DNA of 64,000 nucleotides from an uncultured Desulfuromonas sp. (GCF_963678835.1 NZ_OY787469.1:620001-684000), one strand, 5' to 3'; positions 25,870 to 35,151 are shown, numbered from the stretch's first letter. Numbers and translations are program-made. The notes: generated from the sequence alone by a model not told the origin.

Positions 25870-26844
25870 ATGACCAAAGCATTGGGTATTTTTTCCGGCG
25901 GCCTCGATAGTATTCTTGCCGCATTGTTGTTACGCAAACAGGGGATTGACGTACATTGCCTCTGTTTTGTGACGCCGTTTTTCGATGATGCCAAAGCTCA
26001 GGAGATGGCCGCACGCTACGATCTGCCGTTGCAGGTGATGGATATCAGTGAGGAGCATCTGAAGATGCTCAAAAACCCCCGCTACGGCTACGGGAAAAAC
26101 ATGAATCCGTGCATCGACTGTCATGCCCAGATGTTCGAAATTGCTGGTCGCCTGATGGAAGAGCAGGGCTATGATTTCCTGTTTTCCGGTGAAGTGCTCG
26201 GCCAACGCCCCAAGAGCCAGATTCATACGGCTCTCATGGCGGTCAATAAGGCGTCGGGCTGGAGTGGTCGTATTTTACGCCCCCTTAGCGCCAAGCTGTT
26301 GCCCATCACCCCCATGGAAGAACAGGGACTGGTGGACCGTGAGCAGTTGGAAGATATTCAGGGCCGCTCACGAAAGCGCCAGGAAGCCTTGGCGCGTGAA
26401 TTGGGAGTCGATAAATATCCCTCATCCGGCGGTGGTTGTCTGCTGACGGAGAATTCCTTCTCCGGCAGGCTGCGCGATCTGTTTGAACATCAACCCGACT
26501 GTACCAGCCAAGATATTGAACTGCTGAAGCTCGGTCGCCCTTTTCGTCTGTCCGACACGGCCAAACTGACCTTGGGGCGCAATCAGTCCAACAATGAAGG
26601 GTTGAAAAAAATTGTCGGCGACTCCGGTTGTCTGCTGCGCAATCAGAACTTTTCCGGCCCTCTCGGTGTGGTGAGTGGCCAGGCCAGTGAAGAGGATTAC
26701 CTGGCTGCCGCCGCCATTGTCGCCAGTTACGGCAAAGGACGCGAGGAGGCCCGGGTCGATGTGCTGATTATTGAGAATGGTCAGGAACGTGTTGTTGAGG
26801 TGACGCCGATGCCGCGTGAGCAGGTGGCGCAGTATCAGATCTGA
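25870..26844 (+). CDS. PP-loop ATPase, MnmA/ThiI-like tRNA-thiolase homologue
   Basis: This 324-residue protein has an N-terminal adenylation P-loop (FSGGLDSILA, residues 8-17). A CIDCH motif (about residue 78) and FLFSGEVLGQRP near 100 are features of MnmA/ThiI-like proteins that adenylate and thiolate tRNA uridine. The C-terminal third (GRPFRLSDTAKLTLGRNQSN, DSGCLLRNQNFSGP) matches the NFACT-R/DUF814-type domain found fused to such P-loop proteins. An AAGGA ribosome site is 11 bases upstream. It is monocistronic between two REPIN-like repeats. The exact tRNA product is not known. It is distinct from canonical MnmA. Confidence 0.78.
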   Translation: MTKALGIFSGGLDSILAALLLRKQGIDVHCLCFVTPFFDDAKAQEMAARYDLPLQVMDISEEHLKMLKNPRYGYGKNMNPCIDCHAQMFEIAGRLMEEQGYDFLFSGEVLGQRPKSQIHTALMAVNKASGWSGRILRPLSAKLLPITPMEEQGLVDREQLEDIQGRSRKRQEALARELGVDKYPSSGGGCLLTENSFSGRLRDLFEHQPDCTSQDIELLKLGRPFRLSDTAKLTLGRNQSNNEGLKKIVGDSGCLLRNQNFSGPLGVVSGQASEEDYLAAAAIVASYGKGREEARVDVLIIENGQERVVEVTPMPREQVAQYQI

Positions 26845-26887
26845 TGTGCTGTATTCCCAGTCCCTCAGCATAATTGAAATTGTCGAT

Positions 26888-27000
26888 TGTCGGAGCGGCT
26901 TCAGCCGCGAATTTCCCTTATGAAAAGGATCCATGACCAGAACAATTCGCGAATAAATTCGCTCCTACAAGTGGTCACTCCGATGACAAAACAGACTGTG
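26888..27000. repeat. REPIN-like repeat, copy B
   Basis: This second copy of the 113-bp element at 25561-25673 is in the same orientation, beginning TGTCGGAGCGGCTTCAGCC and ending with the shared GACTGTG. Several changes in the left arm preserve pairing (CAGTCGCG to CAGCCGCG). Confidence 0.8.
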
Positions 27001-27385
27001 GAGCCCATGGGCGGGCGATCAAAATCAAGGACAGGTATTCAAGTCCTTGATTTTGTGAGCAAGATGGAAGTCGCATTTTCGGCTTGCCTCGTTGAAAAAT
27101 CCCCGGACGGGACTTTTTTAACCGCCTGCTAGAGCTTTTAGCTTCACGATGACGTCGCGATTAGTTCTGATAAGGCCCCGATGAAAAGTCAAAGGCAAAA
27201 GCGTTTTGCCACGCAGGCACAGCGGAAACCATAATCGGGGAGAATTCTCAGTTTTCTCCTGTGAGGGTACGGAGTTTGGGATTTTATCCAACGTTATCGA
27301 GGCATTTATCGTGAAGCTCAAAAAGTTTTTCTTTTTTGATTTTCTCCGTGTCTCAGGGCCTCCGTGGTTCAGGCTTTAAGCCCGA
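27001..27385. other. non-coding stretch downstream of REPIN copy B
   Basis: No credible gene is seen in these 385 bp. The right end (27330-27375) contains a phrase of the type TCTCAGGGCCTCCGTGGTTC, and 27210-27230 contains GCCACGCAGGCACAGCGG. These resemble short dispersed intergenic sequences found in many bacterial genomes. No promoter or terminator is obvious. Confidence 0.4.
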
Positions 27386-28297
27386 CTATTTCTCGGTCAC
27401 ACTCAGCAAGCTGTACAACATGGCAATGCGCGGCAACTCAATGCCGCGTTGGGCGGCCTGTTTAAGTGGAATGGCGTAAATGGCCTCCAGTTCCAGGGGG
27501 CGTCCCTGCTGACGGTCAATCATCATGCTTGGATGGTAGTCGTCCATCCCTTCGGTAATCTCAATCATGTGGGCACCAAACGCTTTGCCGTCGATCGGAC
27601 TGGTCAGGTCTTGAGCGTTGGCGCCGTTAGCAACCTCATCCATCAGTTCGCTAATAAGCTCCCGGGTTGGCGGGTGGGCCAGCAGCAGATCCGTGGTTTT
27701 GTCGGTCAGGGCGCACAGGCCGTTAAACGGAATGTTCCACACCAGTTTTTCCCAGCGGATCTTTTTCAGGTCCTCCACCGCCTGACAGGGCACCTGAGCA
27801 CGATTGAACATGGCCGAGAGCTGTTCGGCGCGAGCGGTTAGTCCGGCGCTGAACTCACCGAGGCGAATGGCTCCTTGGGAAAGGTGGTGGACTTCACCCG
27901 GTTCGCCGCGGTTCGAGCAGATGAAGGCGACACCACCGAGAATCCGTTCGCGACCAAACAATTCAGCCAATTGCTCCTCATTGCCCAGTCCATTTTGCAA
28001 AGTCAGGATGGCGGTCTGTTCGCTCAGTAGCGGGGTGATCAGTTCCTTGAGGTGCTGATTGGCAAAAGTTTTCAGGCCGACAATCACCAAATCCGCTTTT
28101 GGCATCTCATGGGCGTTGCGATAGCCTTGTAGCGATTCCAGATAAAAATCGCCGTCACAGGAGTGCACGGTCAGGCCTTTGTTGCAAATGGCGTCATAGT
28201 CGCTGCGCAGCAGAAAGTGAACGTCTTCACCGGCTTGTTGCAGTCGTGCGCCGTAGTAGAGGCCGAGGGCACCGGAGCCAATCATGGCAATGGTCAT
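27386..28297 (-). CDS. panE: 2-dehydropantoate 2-reductase
   Basis: This 303-residue NADPH-dependent ketopantoate reductase of pantothenate/CoA synthesis has the Rossmann motif GSGALGLYYGARL at the N-terminus and TLQNGLGNEEQL near 100. It also has the ApbA C-terminal block KIRWEKLVWNIPFNGLCALT with the catalytic Lys, and EITEGMDDYHPSMMIDRQQGRP near the end. ATG at 28295-28297 is chosen over a GTG at 28306 because AAGGTGA then has normal spacing. It follows the TPR protein gene by 16 bp and is probably co-transcribed with it. Related ApbA/PanE enzymes with other substrates cannot be excluded. Confidence 0.87.
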   Translation of the reverse strand: MTIAMIGSGALGLYYGARLQQAGEDVHFLLRSDYDAICNKGLTVHSCDGDFYLESLQGYRNAHEMPKADLVIVGLKTFANQHLKELITPLLSEQTAILTLQNGLGNEEQLAELFGRERILGGVAFICSNRGEPGEVHHLSQGAIRLGEFSAGLTARAEQLSAMFNRAQVPCQAVEDLKKIRWEKLVWNIPFNGLCALTDKTTDLLLAHPPTRELISELMDEVANGANAQDLTSPIDGKAFGAHMIEITEGMDDYHPSMMIDRQQGRPLELEAIYAIPLKQAAQRGIELPRIAMLYSLLSVTEK

Positions 28298-28313
28298 GGT
28301 GGTCACCTTATTT

Positions 28314-29186
28314 TCAGTCCAGAGGGGCAGAGAGTTTCAAGATTGCCGCATCGTCATCAAGCAGCAGGGAGAAGTGGCTGCGTTGGCGCATCTCCATTAG
28401 GGTCGATTGCTGCAGGGTGCGATTATATTTATGCACACTGTTCATGGCGTTGTAAATGTTACCGCCATACCAGCCTGCTTCAAAAAATAGCAGGATGCCG
28501 CCGAGAACCTCATTACCGGTATCGATGGCCTGCAAACCGCCGGCGATAAAGGCGGCGTTGAGCAGCAAGGCCAATCCGGCTTCCTGGTAGCGTTTTGCGT
28601 AGAGTTGTCCGCTACCGGGCAGGATGGCGGAAAGCGTTCCGGCCAGAGCTGGCGATTTGGTCGGCAGTTGTTCCAAGTTTTTCAGGTCTTGTTGTGTCAG
28701 GCAGCCGGATCCGCTGAGATCGAGGGGTGAGAGTTTGCTGTAGTTACCCTGGTACGCGAGAGCCCAGATGCGCAGGCGCTGTTGTTGATCAAGCAGGTTG
28801 AGATGGGTCAATGTTGTGGCGTTGTTGGTCTGTAGCGCCAAAGCTGGCTTGCCTTGCTTAAAAGCGCTCTCAATGCTCAGAATTCGGGCAATGTCGGCCT
28901 CGTCACTGTTCGGGTAGTTGTCAATCACCCGTTGCAGGGCAAATTCGCCATCCTGCCAGCGTTCGGCTTGCAGGTAACTGCGGGCGATATTGAGTTGGGC
29001 TCGTGCTGCGGCCGGCGTGTCAGGATAGGTGTAAAGGTAGCGTTTGTATTCGGTGATGGCGCGGAAGTAATCGCCTTCGTTAAACAGGCTATCCGCGAAG
29101 CCGGGCGTGGTGCCGTTTGCGGCACTAACCTGTGATAATTGCAGGAATAAAACAGACAGCAGGATCAGTGTTAAACGAAGAGACAT
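28314..29186 (-). CDS. exported TPR-containing membrane-associated protein
   Basis: This 290-residue protein has a signal peptide (residues 1-22, VSA), two to three TPR-like repeats (about 30-105: DYFRAITEYKRYLYTYPDTP and AERWQDGEFALQRVIDNYP), and a single Cys in GSGCLTQQDL. A hydrophobic C-terminal region begins with LSAILPGSGQLYAKRYQEAG, a motif seen in small membrane proteins linked to envelope biogenesis. AGGAG precedes the start. It probably acts in the periplasm as an assembly scaffold. Specific function not recognised. It lies upstream of panE in the same orientation. Confidence 0.7.
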   Translation of the reverse strand: MSLRLTLILLSVLFLQLSQVSAANGTTPGFADSLFNEGDYFRAITEYKRYLYTYPDTPAAARAQLNIARSYLQAERWQDGEFALQRVIDNYPNSDEADIARILSIESAFKQGKPALALQTNNATTLTHLNLLDQQQRLRIWALAYQGNYSKLSPLDLSGSGCLTQQDLKNLEQLPTKSPALAGTLSAILPGSGQLYAKRYQEAGLALLLNAAFIAGGLQAIDTGNEVLGGILLFFEAGWYGGNIYNAMNSVHKYNRTLQQSTLMEMRQRSHFSLLLDDDAAILKLSAPLD

Positions 29187-29272
29187 AACGACAACTCCTG
29201 TGAAAAGTTGATCAGGCTAACATACCATTTGCTGTGATACCAGTAAAAAGAAGCGAATTGCCGGGGTGTTTC

Positions 29273-29301
29273 TTGACGATTTTAAGTTTTTTGTGTAATA
29301 T
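29273..29301 (+). promoter_or_regulatory. sigma-70 promoter for carD
   Basis: TTGACG (29273-29278) and TAATAT (29296-29301) are separated by exactly 17 bp, upstream of the carD start at 29414. The leader would be about 105 bases. Confidence 0.65.
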
Positions 29302-29413
29302 GGAAACTTGTTGCAATGAAAAAGGGGAGGGTGGGAAGATGGCTTCTCATCGGTTAAAACGGTTTGTTGCCAGCCTAGGATTGCAGCAAGTGTGTTAGTA
29401 GCGAGGGCGTATC

Positions 29414-29902
29414 ATGTTGTTTAGTGTTGGGGATAAGGCGGTATATCCTGCTCAAGGTGTCGGAATTATAGAGTCCATTGAGACAAAAGAATTTTCGGGG
29501 GAGGAGCACGATTTTTATGTCCTGCGCATCTGTGACAGCGACATGACCATCATGGTTCCCACGGCCAATGCCGAGCAGGTGGGGATGCGTGGTCTTGTTG
29601 ATAAGGCGCACGTGCAGAAAGTCTATGACGTTCTGCAGAATACCGATGCCATGGCTGGGAGTATCTCATCCTGGAGCCGACGCCAGCGGGAGTACAATGA
29701 AAAGATCAAGTCCGGTGACCTGCTGGAAGTGGCCGCCGTACTGCGTGAGCTCTATATGATCGGCAACGGTAAGGAACTGTCCTATGGCGAGAAGAAGGTG
29801 CTTGAACTGGCGCGCCGTCTGGTCGTTAAGGAAGTGGCCTTTGCCGAAGGCGTTGAAGAAGATCAGATCTGTAGCCGGGTTGAAGGTGTCTTCCATCATT
29901 AA
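29414..29902 (+). CDS. carD: CarD/CdnL-family transcriptional regulator
   Basis: This 162-residue protein has an N-terminal RNA-polymerase-interacting domain of Tudor-like type (FSVGDKAVYPAQGVGIIESI, then YVLRICDSDMTIMVP). A helical C-terminal domain follows (SRRQREYNEKIKSGDLLEVA, SYGEKKVLELARRLVVKEVA). CarD/CdnL binds the RNAP beta subunit and stabilises open complexes at rRNA and other promoters. It is monocistronic, with a clear sigma-70 promoter upstream and a terminator downstream. Confidence 0.93.
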   Translation: MLFSVGDKAVYPAQGVGIIESIETKEFSGEEHDFYVLRICDSDMTIMVPTANAEQVGMRGLVDKAHVQKVYDVLQNTDAMAGSISSWSRRQREYNEKIKSGDLLEVAAVLRELYMIGNGKELSYGEKKVLELARRLVVKEVAFAEGVEEDQICSRVEGVFHH

Positions 29903-29925
29903 AATAGCTCATTTATAACGATTTT

Positions 29926-29960
29926 AACGACCAGGCTGTTATGGCCTGGTCGTTTGTTTT
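29926..29960 (+). terminator. rho-independent terminator after carD
   Basis: A perfect 11-bp stem (AACGACCAGGC 29926-29936 with GCCTGGTCGTT 29944-29954) is followed by a T-rich tract. Confidence 0.9.
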
Positions 29961-29995
29961 GCTGCCGCCCGGAGCGGTAGTCTGTCACGAGGCTT

Positions 29996-30697
29996 ATGAG
30001 TGTCATTGTTCTGATTCCTGCAGCGGGCCTTGGCCGCCGCATGGGAACCTCTATCCATAAGCAGTATCTGTGTCTGCAAGGACGCCCTGTCCTTGCGCAT
30101 ACCCTGTCTGTTTTTCAGCAGCATCCCTGTGTTGATTCTATTTATGTTATCGCTCCAGCGGATCAGATGGATTTTTGTCGTCTTGACATCATTGAGCCAG
30201 GCGGATTCACAAAAGTGCGTGATGTTGTCGCCGGTGGCGCTGAACGTCAGGATTCGGTGCGCCTTGGCCTTGAAGCCTGTCAGGCTCAGGTGGATGATAT
30301 CGTCCTGATTCATGATGGTGTGCGACCTTTGTTTGACGGCGACCTGCTCAATGGTGTACTAAAGGCCGTTGAAGAGCATGGGAGCTGTGTGGTTGGCGTG
30401 CCGGTAAAGGACACCATCAAGGAAGTGGATGGCGGATTTGCTGTTACCACACCGGATCGGCGACGCTTGTGGGCGGCACAGACACCACAGGCGTTTCGCT
30501 ACGGTAAAATCATGTCCGCTCATCACCGGGCTTACCAGCAGGGCTACCATGGAACCGATGATGCGTCGCTGTTGGAATGGCAGGGTGAATCGGTTGCCAT
30601 GATCGAAGGAAGTTACCGCAACATCAAGATCACCACACCGGAAGATCTGTTGATTGCTGAGGCGTTTCTGACTGCAAGTGAAAAGGGGAATAAATGA
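29996..30697 (+). CDS. ispD: 2-C-methyl-D-erythritol 4-phosphate cytidylyltransferase
   Basis: This 233-residue nucleotidyltransferase of the non-mevalonate isoprenoid pathway transfers CMP to methylerythritol phosphate. The nucleotide-binding start [20 protein letters not shown], the IHDGVRPLF block near 100, [12 protein letters not shown] and TPQAFRY are diagnostic. It is the first gene of the ispD-ispF-glnS chain, overlapping ispF by 4 bases (ATGA). ispD and ispF catalyse non-consecutive steps and are commonly adjacent or fused. Confidence 0.96.
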   Translation: MSVIVLIPAAGLGRRMGTSIHKQYLCLQGRPVLAHTLSVFQQHPCVDSIYVIAPADQMDFCRLDIIEPGGFTKVRDVVAGGAERQDSVRLGLEACQAQVDDIVLIHDGVRPLFDGDLLNGVLKAVEEHGSCVVGVPVKDTIKEVDGGFAVTTPDRRRLWAAQTPQAFRYGKIMSAHHRAYQQGYHGTDDASLLEWQGESVAMIEGSYRNIKITTPEDLLIAEAFLTASEKGNK

Positions 30698-31206
30698 TTC
30701 GCATCGGGCATGGTTATGACGTGCATCGCCTTGTTGAAGAGCGCAAGCTGATTTTAGGTGGTGTGGAGGTTCCCCATCGTCTGGGTCTGTTAGGACATTC
30801 CGATGCCGATGTGTTGCTGCATGCGATTTGCGATGCCATTCTCGGTGCCCTGGCTGCCGGGGATATCGGCCGGCATTTTCCCGATACCGATCCACAATTT
30901 AAAGGCATTTCCAGTCTGACTCTGTTACAAAGAGTGATTGAGCTGGCTGCGTCGCGCGGCTGGCGGATCGGTAATCTCGATACGACGATTGTTGCTCAGC
31001 GCCCCAAGCTGGCTGAGTATTTGCCACAAATGGTCGACAACATCGCCCGAGCCTGTCAGGTCAGTCCCGGCCAGGTGAATGTCAAAGCGACCACCACGGA
31101 GAAACTGGGTTTTGAAGGTCAACAGGAGGGGATATCGGCTCAGGCCGTGGTTCTCCTGACACAAAAGATAGAGCGCAACCAAGGAAAGGTCATCGCACAA
31201 TTATGA
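30694..31206 (+). CDS. ispF: 2-C-methyl-D-erythritol 2,4-cyclodiphosphate synthase
   Basis: This 170-residue enzyme has metal-ligand motif GYDVHRL (Asp8, His10), [20 protein letters not shown] near 42, and the C-terminal [20 protein letters not shown] block. It cyclises CDP-methylerythritol phosphate with loss of CMP. The length is normal. Overlaps of 4 bases with ispD and with glnS indicate a tightly coupled operon. Confidence 0.96.
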   Translation: MIRIGHGYDVHRLVEERKLILGGVEVPHRLGLLGHSDADVLLHAICDAILGALAAGDIGRHFPDTDPQFKGISSLTLLQRVIELAASRGWRIGNLDTTIVAQRPKLAEYLPQMVDNIARACQVSPGQVNVKATTTEKLGFEGQQEGISAQAVVLLTQKIERNQGKVIAQL

Positions 31207-32879
31207 GTACCGAGGTAACAGAGACACAGCCAAAAGATTTTATCCGCAATATCATTGCCGAAGATCTGGCCAATAACAAACATGATGGCCGTCTGGCCAC
31301 CCGTTTCCCGCCGGAGCCCAACGGTTACCTGCATATCGGACACGCTAAATCGATCTGTCTCAACTTTGGTGTGGCCGAAGAAATGGGCGGGGTCTGTCAT
31401 CTGCGTTTTGATGATACCAATCCGATCAAAGAGGAAACCGAGTTTATTGATGCCATTAAAGAGGATGTGCAGTGGCTTGGTTTTGAATGGGGCGAACACG
31501 AATACTACGCATCCAACTATTTCGAGCAACTCTACGCCTTTGCCGTGCAACTGATTAAGGCGGGCAAGGCCTATGTTGATGATCTCACCGGTGAGCAAAT
31601 GCGCGAGTTGCGTGGGACCCTGACCGAGCCGGGGCAAAACAGCCCCTACCGTGACCGCAGTGTCGAAGAGAATCTCGACCTGTTCGAGCGGATGCGCAAC
31701 GGTGAGTTTCAGGATGGCGAAAAGGTGCTGCGCGCCAAAATTGATATGGCTGCGCCCAATATGAATCTGCGTGACCCGGCCATGTACCGCATTCTTAAAG
31801 CGCATCACCATCGCACCGGCGATGCCTGGTGTATCTATCCCATGTACGACTTTGCCCATGGTCAGTCCGATTCCATCGAAAAAGTTACCCACTCCATCTG
31901 CACCCTGGAGTTTGCCGATCACCGGCCGCTGTACGATTGGTTTATTGAACAACTGGACATTTTTGCCCCGCGCCAATACGAGTTTGCCCGCCTCAATCTC
32001 GGTTATACCGTGATGAGCAAGCGCAAGCTTCAGCAACTGGTGGCGGAAAAGCATGTGTCCGGGTGGGATGATCCGCGTATGCCGACTCTGGTCGGTATGC
32101 GGCGGCGTGGTTTTCCGGCCAAAGCGATCCGCTCCTTTTGTGAGCGGATCGGTGTCGGCAAGAGCGACAGCTGGATCGATATGAGTGTGCTGGAAGATTG
32201 TGTGCGTGAGGAACTCAATGAGGAAGCGCCGCGCGCCATGTGTGTGCTCAATCCCCTCAAGGTGGTGATCACCGATTATCCCGAGGGCCAAGAAGAGATC
32301 TTCAGCGCTCCGATCCACCCGCAAAAGCCGGAGATGGGCCAGCGGCAGATTCCGTTCAGTCGCGAAGTCTACATTGATCATGACGATTTCATGGAAGATC
32401 CGCCCAAGAAGTTTTTCCGCCTCGGTCCCGGCCGCGAAGTGCGCCTGCGCTATGGTTACGTGATCAAGTGCGAAGAAGTCATCTACAACGATGCCGGCGA
32501 AGTGGTGGAACTGCGTTGCAGTCATGATGCCGAGACGTTGGGCAAGAAGCCCGAAGGACGCAAGGTCAAAGGGATCATTCACTGGGTGTCGGCTGAGCGG
32601 GCCTTGCCGGTGGAGGTGCGTCAGTATGACCGGCTGTTCAATGTTGAGAGTCCGGGGGCCGGCAAGGATGTTGATTTTCGTGATGAGATCAATCCCGAGT
32701 CAATAAACGTGCTGCCCTCTTGCTATGCCGAACCGGGTTTGGCCCTAGCCAGTAGTGGTGAAGCCTATCAGTTTGAACGTCTGGGGTATTTCTGCGTCGA
32801 CAGTCGTGATTCACGCTCCGACGCCCTGGTGTTCAATCGCACGGTTACCCTGCGTGATTCATGGGCCAAAGCCAAGTAA
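31203..32879 (+). CDS. glnS: glutaminyl-tRNA synthetase
   Basis: This 558-residue class I synthetase has the HIGH motif in [20 protein letters not shown], the KMSKS-like motif [10 protein letters not shown], and RFDDTNP near 68. The C-terminal anticodon-binding beta-barrels ([21 protein letters not shown]) are typical of GlnRS rather than GluRS. It charges tRNA-Gln directly, so this organism need not rely only on the GatCAB route. The start overlaps ispF by 4 bases. A long antisense frame over this gene is not real. Confidence 0.95.
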   Translation: MSTEVTETQPKDFIRNIIAEDLANNKHDGRLATRFPPEPNGYLHIGHAKSICLNFGVAEEMGGVCHLRFDDTNPIKEETEFIDAIKEDVQWLGFEWGEHEYYASNYFEQLYAFAVQLIKAGKAYVDDLTGEQMRELRGTLTEPGQNSPYRDRSVEENLDLFERMRNGEFQDGEKVLRAKIDMAAPNMNLRDPAMYRILKAHHHRTGDAWCIYPMYDFAHGQSDSIEKVTHSICTLEFADHRPLYDWFIEQLDIFAPRQYEFARLNLGYTVMSKRKLQQLVAEKHVSGWDDPRMPTLVGMRRRGFPAKAIRSFCERIGVGKSDSWIDMSVLEDCVREELNEEAPRAMCVLNPLKVVITDYPEGQEEIFSAPIHPQKPEMGQRQIPFSREVYIDHDDFMEDPPKKFFRLGPGREVRLRYGYVIKCEEVIYNDAGEVVELRCSHDAETLGKKPEGRKVKGIIHWVSAERALPVEVRQYDRLFNVESPGAGKDVDFRDEINPESINVLPSCYAEPGLALASSGEAYQFERLGYFCVDSRDSRSDALVFNRTVTLRDSWAKAK

Positions 32880-32925
32880 ATGGTGGCTGGTTGATCGCTA
32901 AGTGAAAGTTCGATAGGGATCTAGT

Positions 32926-33339
32926 ATGAGAACCGATCCTCTGACAACAGCACAGCGTAGCGAAAGAATGTCACGGATACGAAGCTCCGACACCAAGCCG
33001 GAGATAGCCGTTCGCCGCCTTATTTATTCAATGGGATATCGTTATCGGCTTCATTCAAAAGATGTTCCCGGCCGACCGGATATCGTTTTTAAAGGCAGGA
33101 AAAAAGTTGTTTTCGTACATGGCTGTTTCTGGCATCAACATGGATGCCGCCAGTACAGAATGCCCAAGTCAAAACTTGATTTTTGGCTGCCAAAACTGGA
33201 AAACAATATTCAACGCGATAAAAAGGTATTACAAGAGCTGAAAGAATCCGGCTGGAATGTTTTGATCATCTGGGAATGCGAACTAAAGGACAAAGAAAGC
33301 GTTTGCGAGAGAATCAAGTACTTTATGGAGCAGGCATGA
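32926..33339 (+). CDS. vsr: very short patch repair endonuclease (Vsr)
   Basis: This 137-residue T:G-mismatch nicking endonuclease has MSRIRSSDTKPEIAVRRLIY at the start, the catalytic block GRPDIVFKGRKKVVFVHGCFWHQHGC (catalytic Asp about 51, His about 64 and 69), and KLDFWLPKLENNIQRD. Vsr repairs T:G mismatches that arise when 5-methylcytosine deaminates, protecting the sites of a partner C5 methyltransferase. The next gene is one, overlapping by 4 bases. Base composition is visibly more AT-rich than glnS upstream. Confidence 0.95.
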   Translation: MRTDPLTTAQRSERMSRIRSSDTKPEIAVRRLIYSMGYRYRLHSKDVPGRPDIVFKGRKKVVFVHGCFWHQHGCRQYRMPKSKLDFWLPKLENNIQRDKKVLQELKESGWNVLIIWECELKDKESVCERIKYFMEQA

Positions 33340-34514
33340 AGGGACAGTTTAAATCCGTTGAATTGTTTACAGGGGCAGGAGGTCTTGCTTTAGGCTTAGA
33401 AAAATCAGGCTGGCGGCATTCCGCTTTAGTGGAACGAAATCAACATGCTTGCTCAACAATTCAGCTGAATGGCGAGAGAAGGCATCCCTTAGCTAAAAAT
33501 TGGAAGCTGTACTCGAATGATGTTCGCGAGATTCAGTATAAAGATATTGTCAAGAACGTTGATATGGTGGCAGGCGGTCCTCCGTGCCAGCCTTTTTCTT
33601 TGGGGGGGAAGCATCGTGCGCATAGAGATAGCCGGGACATGTTCCCCGAGGCGGTTAGAGCGGTTAGAGAGCTCAAGCCCAAATATTTCCTTTTTGAAAA
33701 TGTAAAAGGTCTACTTCGAGAAACCTTTGCGACATATTTTAATTACATCATTTTGCAATTGACTTATCCAACAATAGTCAAACGAAGCGAAGAAGAGTGG
33801 CAAGAGCATTTATCCCGGTTGGAGAAACGACATACAGGACGTAGCCGCTCAAGTCTTGCCTACAACGTGGTTTATCGTCTTTTAAATGCCGCTGATTACG
33901 GTGTGCCTCAACATAGGCACCGAGTCTTTATCGTTGGATTTCGCTCGGATTTAGGGCAGGAATGGTCATTCCCCGAGGCAACTCATTTCCTTGATAAAAT
34001 GCTTTGGGATCAATGGGTGGATGGTTGCTATTGGGACGAACACCAAGTCGCAAAAAAAAATCGACCTTCCATGCCAAAACAATACGAAAGGCGGATTGAG
34101 CAACTTGCTTCGGATTTCATTTTTTCCCCGCCTCCCGGTGAACGATATCAAACCGTCAGGGATGCAATCTCTGACCTTCCTGATCCTCTGTACGGGGGGG
34201 GGATATTCAATCATGAATTCAGGGGAGGGGCTCGACCTTATCCAGGACATACAGGCAGCATGCTGGATCAGCCTTCAAAGACTTTAAAAGCTGGAGATCA
34301 TGGTGTTCCTGGTGGGGAAAATATGATTGCCTTTTATGACGGAAATTACCGATATTATACCGTTAGAGAAAGTGCTCGGATTCAAAGTTTTCCCGATGAC
34401 TATGTATTTAGCGGTTCATGGACCGAAGCGATGCGCCAAATCGGAAACGCGGTTCCGGTGAAGCTCGCAAGTATCGTTGGTGAAAGTATTAAGGCACCAA
34501 GTGGAGTAAAATAA
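33336..34514 (+). CDS. C5-cytosine DNA methyltransferase of the type II system
   Basis: This 392-residue methyltransferase has motif I ELFTGAGGLALGLEKSGW, motif IV with catalytic Cys GGPPCQPFSLGGKHRAHRDS, motif VI FLFENVKGL, motif VIII QHRHRVFIVGFR, and motifs IX-X in the C-terminal part (RESARIQSFPDDYVFSG, QIGNAVPVKLA). The start is ATG at 33336, overlapping vsr by ATGA, not the longer frame that begins at 33276. It protects host DNA against the endonuclease encoded next. The target sequence is inferred to resemble that of Eco29kI (CCGCGG), from the partner enzyme only. Confidence 0.93.
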   Translation: MKGQFKSVELFTGAGGLALGLEKSGWRHSALVERNQHACSTIQLNGERRHPLAKNWKLYSNDVREIQYKDIVKNVDMVAGGPPCQPFSLGGKHRAHRDSRDMFPEAVRAVRELKPKYFLFENVKGLLRETFATYFNYIILQLTYPTIVKRSEEEWQEHLSRLEKRHTGRSRSSLAYNVVYRLLNAADYGVPQHRHRVFIVGFRSDLGQEWSFPEATHFLDKMLWDQWVDGCYWDEHQVAKKNRPSMPKQYERRIEQLASDFIFSPPPGERYQTVRDAISDLPDPLYGGGIFNHEFRGGARPYPGHTGSMLDQPSKTLKAGDHGVPGGENMIAFYDGNYRYYTVRESARIQSFPDDYVFSGSWTEAMRQIGNAVPVKLASIVGESIKAPSGVK

Positions 34515-34515
34515 A

Positions 34516-35151
34516 GTGAAAAAAGAGCTTCCTAAAATAGAACCTTTTAACCCTCTTGATAAAACCAACCTTGGCGAAAGTGTTGCCGAGGCCATGTTGC
34601 ACCAGCCTGTTGGCCCTTTGCCTCCATCCCCTTTTATCGGAGCTGGGATTTACGCCATTTATTACACGGGTACTTTCCCCTTGTATGCGGAGATTGCCGA
34701 AAAGAATAGAAATGATTTGTTTCAGTGGCCTATTTATGTCGGTAAAGCCGTTCCCGCCGGTGCTCGAAAAGGTGGATTCGGTCTAGGTGCCGAACCCGGG
34801 CAGGTATTATTTAAAAGGCTTGCGGAGCATGCTTCCTCCATAGACGTGGCAACGAATCTGAGCCTTTCTGATTTTATGTGCCGTTTTTTGGTTGTTGATG
34901 ATATCTGGATACCACTAGCAGAATCTCTCTTGATAGAGATGTACCTACCCTTGTGGAATAGAAAAATTGATGGATTCGGAAATCATGACCCAGGAAAGGG
35001 GCGCTACAATCAGCAGAAATCTCCTTGGGACACGATTCATCCTGGAAGACCTTGGGCGGAGAGATTGAAGCCTGCTTTAAATGATGAAGATAAAATCCGG
35101 GAAGAAACAGCGACATACCTTACGACAACGAAATCGAAAATTATTCTTTGA
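34516..35151 (+). CDS. Eco29kI-like GIY-YIG type II restriction endonuclease
   Basis: This 211-residue protein begins with GTG one base after the methyltransferase stop. It carries the GIY-YIG signature (GIYAIYYTG at 44-52 and IYVGKA at 73-78), then Arg101 and His105 (KRLAEHA), ESLLIEMYLPLWNRKIDGFG near 136-155 with the catalytic-type Glu and Asn, and a C-terminal NHDPGKGRYNQQKS...HPGRPWAERL. These blocks are those of the Eco29kI family, which cuts CCGCGG. Together with vsr and the methyltransferase it makes a complete, apparently intact system. The assignment is from motif memory, not a search. Confidence 0.87.
   Translation: MKKELPKIEPFNPLDKTNLGESVAEAMLHQPVGPLPPSPFIGAGIYAIYYTGTFPLYAEIAEKNRNDLFQWPIYVGKAVPAGARKGGFGLGAEPGQVLFKRLAEHASSIDVATNLSLSDFMCRFLVVDDIWIPLAESLLIEMYLPLWNRKIDGFGNHDPGKGRYNQQKSPWDTIHPGRPWAERLKPALNDEDKIREETATYLTTTKSKIIL

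Noticed and set aside
27118-27321. 67-codon minus frame with a LCLRGKTLLPL-like segment.
   Set aside because: Matches a kind of common intergenic filler sequence; no ribosome site or conserved domain.
31140-32582. 480-codon minus-strand frame opposite glnS.
   Set aside because: Antisense shadow of a well-supported synthetase gene in GC-rich sequence, with no promoter or family features.
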